Assembly: GCA_036806345.1 (NCBI GenBank)
Contig: DAIROT010000092.1
Location: forward strand, 1 to 5,514
From: QHCF01 sp003244275
GTDB taxonomy: Bacteria; Actinomycetota; Acidimicrobiia; Acidimicrobiales; QHCF01
Direction: 5' to 3'
DNA: 5,514 bases
Shown here: one piece after another, positions 1 to 5,514 of the stretch
Layout of the letters: each line of letters starts with the position of its first letter
Numbering within the stretch: the stretch's first letter is position 1
Translations under genes and position numbers: made by a program
The notes under the pieces: generated by a model
Told to the model about the DNA's origin: nothing
The model's database searches: none
What the model saw: only the letters and a program-made list of their open reading frames with translations

Positions 1-1
1 G

Positions 2-43
2 GCCGATCGCGACGCCGCGGTCGAGGCCCTCGTGCAGCCATGA
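2..43 (+). CDS. Possible C-terminal end of an upstream gene (partial)
   Basis: From base 2 an open frame reads ADRDAAVEALVQP and stops at TGA 41-43; its start lies outside the window. Thirteen residues are too few to assign a family. The Ala/Asp/Glu-rich composition fits a helical protein end in a GC-rich genome. In Tn3-family elements a resolvase or recombinase gene often sits next to tnpA, so this could be its tail, but nothing in the residues shows that. It may equally be chance, because short open frames are common at this GC content. Confidence 0.15.
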   Translation, partial: ADRDAAVEALVQP

Positions 44-81
44 CCACCCGGTCGAGGAGCTGATGGGCGCTGGCGCCCCGG

Positions 82-3035
82 GTGCTCTCCGATGCCGAGC
101 TCGAAGCGCTTACGAGCTGGCCGTCGACCGTCGCCCACAGCGACCTGGTCGAGTACTTCACCCTCGACGTTGAAGATCTCCGCTGGGCCCGTTCCTACCG
201 GGGCGCGGCCACCCGGCTCGGACTGGCCACGCAGCTGTGCGGGCTTCGCTTCCTGGGGTTCGTCCCCGACGACCTGGCTACGACACCGGCCGAGGTGACC
301 GGTCGCCTGGCCGAGCGGATAGGCGTCGCCCCCAGCGCCCTGGGCTGTACGTGGCTGCGGTCATTGAACGCGCCGGCTGGGCAAGCTGTGGGCCCAGTGA
401 GCGCAAGCGGCTGGCGGACTGGCTCCTGTCCCGGGCCCTGGAGCACGACGACGCATCTCTGCTGTTCGGCCAGGTGCTCGAACACCTCCGCAAAGAGCGC
501 ATCGTCCGCCCCGGGCTGGACCGCCTGCTGCGGTCGGTTGGCGAGGCCAGGGCGGCCGCCGACAAGGAGCTCCACTGGCGCCTGCGCCCGCAGCTCAACC
601 CCGCCCGCTGCGAGCAGCTCGACGCCCTGGTGGTCAACGATCCCGAGTTGGGCATGGCTCCGTTGGTCTGGCTCGACCGGGGGGCCACAAGCTTCGCTCC
701 GGAGGTCATCAAGGCCGAGATCGCCAAGCTCTCCCATCTGCGGGAGCTGGGCGCGGACCGCCTCGACCTCTCGGCCATCCCGCCCGAGCGCCTCCGCCAG
801 CTGGCGACCGTCGGCCGTCGCTCGACCCCCAAGGCGCTGCGGGCCATGGCCCCCGAGCGCCGCCACCCCATCCTGCTCGCCACTCTGGCCGGGACGTACT
901 CCAGCGTCGTCGACGAGGTGGTGCAGATGTTCGACCAGGCCCTGGCCGGCACTGACAGCCGAGCCCGGCACCATCTGGTGGAGCGACGGCTGGCCGAGGC
1001 GGAGGCGAACATCGAGCGCCTGGTGTTGCTGGACGAGATCCTCGACGTGGCCTTGGACGTCGGCCTCGATGACGCTGCGGTGGGGGCCGGGGTCCGCGGC
1101 CTGGGCTCCGATCGCCTGGCCGCCGCCGTACGGGCCGAGGGTGAGAGGCTTCCCCGCGATGGCGGCCACCTGGCGCTGCTCGAGGCCCGCTTCGCCCACG
1201 TCCGCTCCTTCGCTCCCCAGGTGCTCGCCGCCCTGAGCTTTCGGGCCAGCATGACCAGCGAGACCCTCGACGCCGTGACCATGTTGACGAGGATGAACGC
1301 CGAGGGCCGCCGCCATGTGCCCGACGACGCCCCTGTCGGCATCGTCCCGGCCCGCTGGCAGCCCTACCTCACCAGTGCCCAGGCGGCCAAGGACGAGAAC
1401 GCCTACAAGCACTACTGGGAGCTGTGCGTCCTGTTCGCCCTGCAGGGGGCGCTTCGGTCGGGGGAGATCTGGGTCGAGGGGTCGCGGCGCTACGCCGACC
1501 TGGCCTCCTACCTGATCCCGCTCGCCGACTGGCCGAAGATGCGGGCCGAGGTGGCCGAGCTCACCGGCATGCCCGTCACCTTCGCCGAGCGGCTGGATGG
1601 CATCGACGCCGACTACGCCCGCTACCTGGGCGAGCTGGAGGTCCTCCTGGCCGCCGACGACGCCCCCGTGCGTCTCGACGACGACGGCGGGCTGCACCTC
1701 AGCCCGCTCGCCGCCGAGGTCGTCGACCCGGCGGTCCTCGCCGTGAAGGACGGCGTCCTGGCCCGCCTGCCCATGGTCCCGTTGGCGGAGGCGATTATCG
1801 AGGTGGACAAGGTCACCGGCTTCAGCGCCCGGCTCACCCACGCCGGCGGGGCCACGCCCCGGGCCCCCGAGCTGGAGCACCGCCGCAATCTCTACGCCGC
1901 CCTGATCGCGCAGGCCTGCAACTTCGGCAGCACCCGGATGTCCGAGCTCACCGGCATTCCGGCTGACACCCTCGACTGGTACACGGAGTGGTACCTCCGG
2001 GAGCTGCCCGCCTTGGAGGCGGCCAACGCGGACGTCGTCAACGAGCACCACCGCCACCCCCTGTCCCAGCGCTTCGGTGGGGGCACGCTGTCGTCCTCGG
2101 ATGGGCTGCGCCTGCCCATGCGGGGAAAGTCCCTCACCGCCCGGGCGCTGTCGCGTTACTTCCTCCACGAGGGGGTCACCACCTACTGCCACGTGTCGGA
2201 CCAGCACTCCACCTACGGCACCCAGGTCATCGTCTCCACTGATCGTGACGGCCTCTACGTGCTGGACGAGATCCTCGGCAACACCACCGAGCTGCCCATC
2301 ATCGAGCACACCACCGACAGCCATGGCCAGCTGCTCGCGACGTTCGCTCTCTTCGACCTGGTGGGCAAGAAGCTCTCGCCCCGCATCGCCAAGATCGCCG
2401 ACAAGCCGCGGTGGCGCCCGCACCCGGCCAGCCGCTACGCCCAGTGGCCGCTCGCCGGCCCGCTGCTGAGTGTTCACGCCCAGATCGAGCTGATCGACGA
2501 GCACTGGGACGAGCTGGCTCGGGTCGCCGGCTCGCTCAAGCTCGGCTACGTCTCGGCCTCGCTGCTGGTCGCCCGCCTCCAGGCCGGCGCCCGCCAGCAC
2601 CCCCTGGCCAAGGCGCTGCTGGAGTACGGCAAGCTGCTGCGCACCCTGCACTCCCTGCGCTGGTTCACCGAGGAGGCCTTCCGGCGCCGTATCGGGCGCC
2701 AGCTCAACAAGGGCGAGGCCCTCAACGACCTGCGCCGCTTCATCGCCTACGCCGACTCGGGCAAGGAGAAGTACCGCCAGCACGAGGACCAGAGCGCCCA
2801 GGCTCACTGCCTGACCCTGGTCGTCAACATTTGTGTCCTGTCCACCACCTGGTATGAACAGGACGCCATCGACGCCCATGAGGCCGACGGCCACGAGGTC
2901 TCAGACGAGGTCGTCGCCCACATCAGCCCGGCCCACTTCGAGGCGCTGAACCCCTACGGGACCCACAACATCGACGTGGCCGGCATTCTCGGCCGGGGTG
3001 GACGGCGTCCACTGCGGGCAGGGAAGGCCCGATGA
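82..3035 (+). pseudogene. tnpA: Tn3-family transposase (DUF4158/TnpA), disrupted by an internal frameshifting deletion
   Basis: TnpA binds the terminal inverted repeats of its transposon and catalyses replicative transposition. Residues 1-88 (from GTG 82, beginning VLSDAELEAL) match the DUF4158 N-terminal DNA-binding part. The reading then moves to the third frame near base 345, giving YVAAVIERAGW and onward to TGA 3033-3035. The DDE core is present: Asp in SSSDGL (codon 2100-2102), Asp in HTTDSHG (2316-2318) and Glu in NKGEALNDLRR (2715-2717). The C-terminal NPYGTHNIDVAG block follows from 2949. The two parts total about 983 residues, near the ~1000 usual for the family. The minus-strand relative at 3962-4440 carries EYGVREQTRTDHL at the break, and this gene lacks most of it. 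TGA 61-63 closes the first frame upstream, so GTG 82 is the only usable start; no good ribosome site precedes it. The catalytic part may still be translated from an internal start, but the protein would lack its normal N-terminus. The stop overlaps hicA. Confidence 0.92.
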
Positions 3036-3292
3036 ACCCCCGCAGCCTGCTTGACCGCCTGGTCCATGGGCAACTGACCAACGTCCGCTTCGCCGACGCC
3101 CAGCGGCTGGCCGAGGCCCTTGGCTTCGAGCTGGACCGCGTCCGGGGCAGCCATCACATCTACCGCCACCCGGGCATCGGCCAGCGCATCAACCTGCAAG
3201 CCCGCGGTGGCCAGGCCAAGCCCTACCAGCTCCGCCAGCTCCTCGACCTCGTGGAGCGCCATGCCCTCCGACTGAAGGAGAACGACCAGTGA
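3032..3292 (+). CDS. hicA: HicA-family mRNA interferase toxin
   Basis: The 86-residue protein matches the HicA/YcfA family, small double-stranded-RNA-binding-fold ribonucleases that cleave mRNA and halt growth unless bound by HicB. The signature is clear: GFELDRVRGSHHIYRHP at residues 31-47, with His41 of the GSH motif as the expected catalytic residue. Then come INLQARGGQAKPYQLRQLL (53-71), the equivalent of the usual basic strand-to-helix region, and a C-terminal helix. The N-terminal ~28 residues (MNPRSLLDRL...) are a little longer than in minimal HicA proteins. ATG 3032 overlaps the tnpA stop as ATGA, and GGGAAGG at 3021-3027 gives a close ribosome site. Its own stop overlaps the hicB start. 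Expression is therefore probably coupled to tnpA readthrough as well as to any internal promoter. The family is confident; activity is inferred from the intact motif. Confidence 0.9.
   Translation: MNPRSLLDRLVHGQLTNVRFADAQRLAEALGFELDRVRGSHHIYRHPGIGQRINLQARGGQAKPYQLRQLLDLVERHALRLKENDQ
3275..3280 (+). promoter_or_regulatory. Ribosome binding site for hicB
   Basis: AAGGAG lies inside the end of hicA, 8 nt before the GTG at 3289. It is the strongest Shine-Dalgarno match in the tnpA-hicAB block and fixes the hicB start. A stronger site on the antitoxin than on the toxin (GGGAAGG at 4 nt spacing) is what one expects if antitoxin must be made in excess. Confidence 0.75.
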
Positions 3293-3516
3293 GCGACTAC
3301 GCCATCAACATGTTCTGGAGCGGCGAGGACCAGGCCTGGGTCGCCGACATCCCCGACCTCCAGCACTGCTCGGCCTTGGGCGCCACCCCGCAGGAGGCGC
3401 TCGCCGAGGTCCTCGAGGCCAAGAAGGCGTGGATCGAGGCCGCCAGCGAGCACGGTGACGCCGTCCCCGAGCCCCGGTACCGCCCGGCCATCTACGCGGC
3501 GGGCTCGAAGGCGTGA
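3289..3516 (+). CDS. hicB: HicB-family antitoxin
   Basis: This 75-residue protein has the partial RNase-H-like fold signature of HicB antitoxins. Y4-A-I-N-M-F-W is the first strand, WVADIPDLQHCSALG (17-31) matches the typical 'VPDLPGC-x-A-x-GdT' stretch, and TPQEALAEVLEAKKAWIEAA (33-52) is the following helix. The ending GDAVPEPRYRP (56-66) is typical of the family. HicB binds and blocks HicA. The protein stops soon after the core and shows no C-terminal helix-turn-helix or ribbon-helix-helix domain, so direct DNA-binding autoregulation is not evident. GTG 3289 overlaps the hicA stop (GTGA) and has an AAGGAG site 8 nt upstream. Toxin-first order is the usual hicAB arrangement. The adjacent hicA makes the call firm. 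Confidence 0.88.
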   Translation: MSDYAINMFWSGEDQAWVADIPDLQHCSALGATPQEALAEVLEAKKAWIEAASEHGDAVPEPRYRPAIYAAGSKA

Positions 3517-3719
3517 GTCACCTCCGTTCGAGCAGCCGGCTTGGCCGTGCCTTCGGGAGCAACGGCGGCTGGGCGTAGGGAGGCGGTGGTTGAAAGCGAC
3601 GATCGTGAGCCGAGCTCCAAGACATCCGGCACTCGTCGGCGTGGTCGCTTCGTTCTGGCTGAGTTCTCGCCCGAATGCGGACGACCAGGAGATCATCTTG
3701 CCAAGCGGCCGGGCGCGAC
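3517..3719 (+). other. Gene-free stretch between hicB and a transposase fragment
   Basis: No frame here resembles a known protein. Open frames on the minus strand continue from the transposase fragment at 3720-3876 but lose all family resemblance and then run antisense to hicB. A weak inverted pair, CAGCCG at 3533-3538 and CGGCTG at 3566-3571, is too short and too widely spaced to call a terminator. The right end of the tnpA-hicAB element may lie here, but no Tn3-type terminal repeat is recognisable. Confidence 0.4.
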
Positions 3720-3876
3720 AGAACCCCAGCCGGTTGTGATCACCGCGCCGGCGACCTAACAAAGCGAAATCCGCGTCATCGAGCAGGAACGCGCGATCCA
3801 GCTCCGCCTGCGACGGTGGACCAGTGAACCGCCCAAACGCAGCTGCCTGCTCGTCGGTGAAGAACTCGATCGGCAC
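3720..3876 (-). pseudogene. tnpA: N-terminal fragment of a second Tn3-family transposase
   Basis: On the minus strand a GTG at 3876-3874 opens a reading frame beginning MPIEFFTDEQ and passing through AAAFGRFTGPPSQAELDR. It continues with LLDDADFALLGRRRGDHNRLGF at about residues 31-52. This is the classic start of DUF4158-type Tn3 transposases, where GDHNRLGF is normally followed by a VQLCTVRFLG-like stretch. Here the similarity stops at base ~3720 and the frame continues as CRARPLGKMISW, unlike the family. About 95% of the protein is missing. GAGG at 3884-3881 is a plausible ribosome site with short spacing, and a Tn3-end-like sequence lies about 48 bp further upstream (3961-3924), so the 5' end of the element looks intact. 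The sequence differs from the plus-strand transposase, so it comes from another element. It is a remnant and cannot make a working enzyme. Confidence 0.85.
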
Positions 3877-3923
3877 GAGACCTCAACCTAGCCACGTAAA
3901 CCCATCATCCGCACCGCAAGCCC

Positions 3924-3961
3924 AAACCCGTGACTTTTCGTTCCGATGTTCCTCAAGGGCC
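3924..3961 (-). repeat. Probable Tn3-family terminal inverted repeat (one end only)
   Basis: Read on the minus strand from 3961, the sequence contains TTGAGG, six bases, then GGAACGAAAAGTCACG (3944-3929). Ends of classical Tn3-family elements, as I recall them, have GGAACGAAAACTCACG (Tn3) in the inner half, a one-base difference, and Tn1000 has TTGAGG at the same spacing. The outer tip (GGCCC) departs from the usual GGGG, and the innermost bases are GGTTT rather than TTAAG. Orientation puts the element's interior at lower coordinates, exactly where the minus-strand transposase start (3876) lies. The neighbouring transposase remnant loses its family resemblance at the outer edge. The partner repeat is not seen in the window. 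Confidence 0.6.
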
Positions 3962-4440
3962 AGCTCGCCCTTGACCGCCGCCGGGTTGGCCTGCGTCGGC
4001 CCGGTCCCCAACCAGGCCAGGCGGGTCCGGCCCAGGTACGGATCCACTACCAGCAGCCCGTCGAGCTCTTCGCGCCGCTGCCCGTCCTGCAGCAAGTGCG
4101 CCACCCGCGTCCAGGTCTCCGTCAGGGCCCGGTCCCGCGCCGTGGCCACCCGTTCGAGAACGTTGACCACGCCTGGGCGGATCACCCGCACCGACGCCAG
4201 ATACTCACGGGCCAGCCGGAACAACAACCGTGGCGAGTCGTGCTCCATCGCCCGGGAGAACAGGAACTCCTGTAGCTGTTTCCACTCCATCTCATCGGCC
4301 GAGCGCCACCCCGCGTATTGGGCGATCTCCCGCAGATGATCCGTGCGGGTCTGCTCCCGCACCCCGTACTCGCTGAGCAACCCGGCCGCGATCCCGAGCC
4401 GGTCGGTCAACCGGGGCGCCGCCGAACTATTGATGATCAA
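3962..4440 (-). pseudogene. tnpA: Internal fragment of a third Tn3-family transposase
   Basis: Minus-strand reading gives RLTDRLGIAAGLLSEYG, then VREQTRTDHLREIAQYAGW, then SRAMEHDSPRLLFRLAREYL and VIRPGVVNVLERVATAR, ending near DPYLGRTRLAWLG and AAVKGELA. It aligns through its length with the plus-strand transposase (RLAERIGV..., SRALEHDDASLLFGQVLEHL, IVRPGLDRLLRSVGEAR, NDPELGMAPLVWLD, EVIKAEIA), so it covers roughly residues 80-240 of a ~1000-residue TnpA. The N-terminal ~80 residues are absent; resemblance fades upstream of ~4420. All sequence after KGELA is missing: from base ~3961 the frame runs into a Tn3-end-like sequence and stops at 3885-3883. The two aligned copies are clearly divergent, so this is an older, separate element. 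The ATG at 4440 is probably incidental. Confidence 0.87.
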
Positions 4441-4588
4441 TGACCCGAAGGAAGATCAACAAGCCGACCGTCCAAGGATCGAGGCTCAGTCCAACGGCGG
4501 CAGGTTGCGGCCACGGCAGAGTGCGAGGTCGCCACCGGGCATGGATCATCGCAGGTGCCGCCACCGCATGACTCAGGGAGATCGCCGC
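4441..4588 (+). other. Intergenic stretch upstream of the type VII-like gene pair
   Basis: This 148-bp stretch separates the last transposase debris from the plus-strand pair. The frame of the downstream gene stays open through it (possible starts at 4433 and 4568), but the encoded Arg/Pro/Gln-rich residues resemble no family and the better ribosome site lies further down. No convincing -35/-10 pair is seen. Any promoter for the pair should lie here, unless transcription arises from the transposon debris. Confidence 0.35.
4576..4580 (+). promoter_or_regulatory. Ribosome binding site selecting GTG 4589
   Basis: GGGAG lies 8 nt before the GTG at 4589. The in-frame ATG at 4568 has only a weak upstream match (CAGGTG) and would add seven polar residues. 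This site decides the start of the 109-residue gene. Confidence 0.6.
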
Positions 4589-4918
4589 GTGACTGGTCCA
4601 ATCGCGCAGGTAGCCCTTGAAACCGTCCGGCTGCAGAAGCTCGGAAAGGACGTACAGCAGTCCGCTGGGCTGCTGGGCGAGGTCCGTGCGGAGGTTGAAC
4701 GCCTCGCGCTCACGGTAGGCGATTTCGACGCGGTGGCACGGCGCCTCGGGCTGGCGCAGGGCTGTGTGGATCTCCAGCAGGCCATAGCTAAGTCACTGCA
4801 TCAGGGTGAGGAGGTGACCGCAGCGCCCGGCGAGGTGATGGTCGCGGCTGTCGACGTCCACCAGGCAGCCGACCGCAGCGCCGCCGCAGGTCTCGCCCAG
4901 CCTGTTGGGTCCCGATGA
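4589..4918 (+). CDS. Small helical protein resembling EspC/DUF2580-type type VII secretion substrates
   Basis: From GTG 4589 the product is 109 residues with no signal peptide or membrane segment. It is almost wholly helical in character: helix 1 about residues 5-43 (VALETVRLQKLGKDVQQSAG...) and a turn at 44-46. A region around FDAVARRLGLA (46-56) follows, then helix 2 at about 57-76 and helix 3 at about 81-101 (VMVAAVDVHQAADRSAAAGL). The length, the helix-loop-helix layout and the ending 'VHQAADRSAAAGLA' resemble EspC/DUF2580 proteins, exported or scaffold partners of ESX systems. In those a Y-x-x-x-D-like tail is common; here His replaces Tyr. There is no W-x-G motif, as in many heterodimer partners whose mate carries it. 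The stop overlaps the next start (ATGA), so equimolar synthesis with the W-x-G protein is likely. The family call is moderate, made by eye. An in-frame ATG at 4568 is an alternative start. Confidence 0.6.
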   Translation: MTGPIAQVALETVRLQKLGKDVQQSAGLLGEVRAEVERLALTVGDFDAVARRLGLAQGCVDLQQAIAKSLHQGEEVTAAPGEVMVAAVDVHQAADRSAAAGLAQPVGSR

Positions 4919-5514
4919 CGGCCCCTGCCGAGATTGCGGCGATGACGACGCGACTCAACAAGGACCTATCGACGATCGAGGTCGGCATGGCGGTAGCCAG
5001 CATCCCGGTGCCCCATTGGTGGCAAGAGCTTCGGGAGACGGTCAGCGCGGCTCCCAAAACCGCCGGGCTCACGGCGGTCGCGGACCAGTTGGCGCGGGCC
5101 ACGAGCGAGATCCAGCAAAGCCAGACCGCAGTTGGTCGGCACCGTGACGCGGTTCCGGCGGCGTGGGTCGGCCAAGCCGCTACCGCTGCGGTCCAATCCT
5201 TCGATCAGCTGGACCAATCCCACGCAATCCTCGCAGAAGTGCTCGGCGGTTTCTCCACGTCGTTGCACAGCTACATTCACGCCTGGATCAATTTCCTGAA
5301 ACAAGCGATCCCCACAGTCGCAGTGGCCGCTGCCTCCGTCGCAGCCCTCCTCTACGCCACTGATGCCGGCGGGACGATGGGCTCGGGGAAGATGTATGCC
5401 ACGGAGGCCGCGGCGGACGCAGCCGCGAGGGCCGCCGCGAGATTTTTCTGGCAAGTCATGGCCGCGGTCGCGGTGGTGATCATCGGTTGCATAGCTGCTC
5501 TTGTCATCGAGTGG
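4915..5514 (+). CDS. W-x-G hairpin protein with two hydrophobic segments, probable type VII secretion substrate (partial, 3' end outside window)
   Basis: ATG 4915 opens a frame with no stop for 200 codons to the window end. Residues ~50-128 look like a helical hairpin of the WXG100 type: helix LTAVADQLARATSEIQQSQ (52-70), then AAWVGQAATAA (82-92) with the W84-V-G86 turn, then a helix through SFDQLDQSHAILAEVL (95-110). About 45 residues precede the hairpin, unlike plain ~100-residue Esx proteins. Two hydrophobic stretches follow, 133-148 (PTVAVAAASVAALLYA) and 179-198 (FWQVMAAVAVVIIGC...), separated by an Ala-rich stretch. This layout suggests a longer W-x-G protein, either membrane-associated or the N-terminal targeting part of an effector. 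It overlaps the EspC-like gene by ATGA and has only a weak ribosome site, pointing to coupled translation. The hairpin is well supported; the downstream domain and its function cannot be seen. Confidence 0.75.
   Translation, partial: MTAPAEIAAMTTRLNKDLSTIEVGMAVASIPVPHWWQELRETVSAAPKTAGLTAVADQLARATSEIQQSQTAVGRHRDAVPAAWVGQAATAAVQSFDQLDQSHAILAEVLGGFSTSLHSYIHAWINFLKQAIPTVAVAAASVAALLYATDAGGTMGSGKMYATEAAADAAARAAARFFWQVMAAVAVVIIGCIAALVIEW

Larger units (their letters stand above)
82..3516 (+). mobile_element. Visible part of a Tn3-family transposon carrying hicAB
   Basis: The unit tnpA-hicA-hicB reads as one block on the plus strand with overlapping genes, so hicAB is best seen as passenger cargo of the transposon. 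Neither end is defined. No terminal inverted repeat is visible left of tnpA within the window. On the right the end could lie anywhere from 3517 to about 3720, where a fragment of a different transposase begins, or at the repeat-like sequence ending at 3961. No resolvase or res site is seen. Because tnpA is frameshifted, the element is probably immobile unless helped in trans. Coordinates here mark gene content only. Confidence 0.6.

Noticed and set aside
237..347. Upstream extension of the third-frame transposase reading as a separate protein start
   Set aside because: The residues before YVAAVIERAGW are Arg/Pro-rich and do not resemble the family, while the first frame matches it over the same bases. 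They are out-of-frame reading of the N-terminus.
195..2894. A 899-codon open frame on the minus strand opposite the transposase
   Set aside because: It is a shadow of the plus-strand gene: GC-rich codon bias on one strand keeps the opposing frame open. The product is Gly/Val/Gln-rich and resembles nothing, while the plus strand carries the full catalytic motif set.
3533..3571. Possible hairpin terminator after hicB
   Set aside because: The arms are only six bases with a loop of about 27 and no run of T; not credible as a terminator.
3824..4339. 171-codon plus-strand open frame across the transposase fragments
   Set aside because: Ser/Arg/Pro-rich low-information product opposite recognisable minus-strand transposase sequence; a shadow frame.
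4343..4588. Longer N-terminus for the EspC-like gene (starts at 4343, 4433 or 4568)
   Set aside because: The added residues are Arg/Pro/Gln-rich with no structure like the rest, they overlap transposase debris for the first part, and the GGGAG site points to GTG 4589.
4966..5454. 162-codon minus-strand open frame opposite the W-x-G protein
   Set aside because: Its product is Arg/Gly-rich with no family resemblance, whereas the plus strand has a start coupled to the upstream gene, a W-x-G motif and membrane segments.

Overview
This GC-rich window looks actinobacterial. The coding bias is strong, with mostly G or C at third positions and GTG starts. The mobile elements are Tn3-family transposases of the DUF4158 type common in Actinomycetota. 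The right end carries small helical proteins, one with a W-x-G motif, of the kind exported by type VII (ESX-like) secretion. Genus cannot be fixed from the sequence; Mycobacteriales or Pseudonocardiales-like hosts are plausible, as are other actinobacteria.

Left part (about 1-3516, + strand): a nearly full-length Tn3-family transposase gene (tnpA), broken near position 345. About 31 nt appear to be missing, so the first 88 residues are in one frame and the remaining ~895, with an intact D-D-E catalytic core, in another. A HicA-type toxin gene and a HicB-type antitoxin gene follow without a gap. The tnpA stop overlaps the hicA start (ATGA) and the hicA stop overlaps the hicB start (GTGA). The three genes therefore form one translationally chained unit, with the toxin-antitoxin pair as a transposon passenger.

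Middle part (3517-4440): a short gene-free stretch, then two fragments of other Tn3 transposases on the minus strand. One (3876 down to about 3720) is the intact translation start and first ~52 residues of a tnpA. A sequence closely resembling a Tn3 terminal inverted repeat lies just upstream of it (3961-3924). The other (4440 down to about 3962) is an internal tnpA segment whose homology stops at the outer edge of that repeat. The simplest reading is a nested insertion, one Tn3 element landing inside an older one, followed by deletions and by arrival or juxtaposition of the tnpA-hicAB element.

Right part (4441-5514, + strand): outside the mobile debris, two small genes overlap by ATGA. The first encodes a 109-residue helical protein resembling EspC/DUF2580-like type VII secretion substrates. 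The second encodes a protein with a W-V-G hairpin and two hydrophobic segments, and it runs off the window end. They look like a co-translated substrate/partner pair, possibly the front of a longer secreted effector.

No RNA genes, CRISPR arrays, resolvase gene or complete transposon boundaries can be supported.
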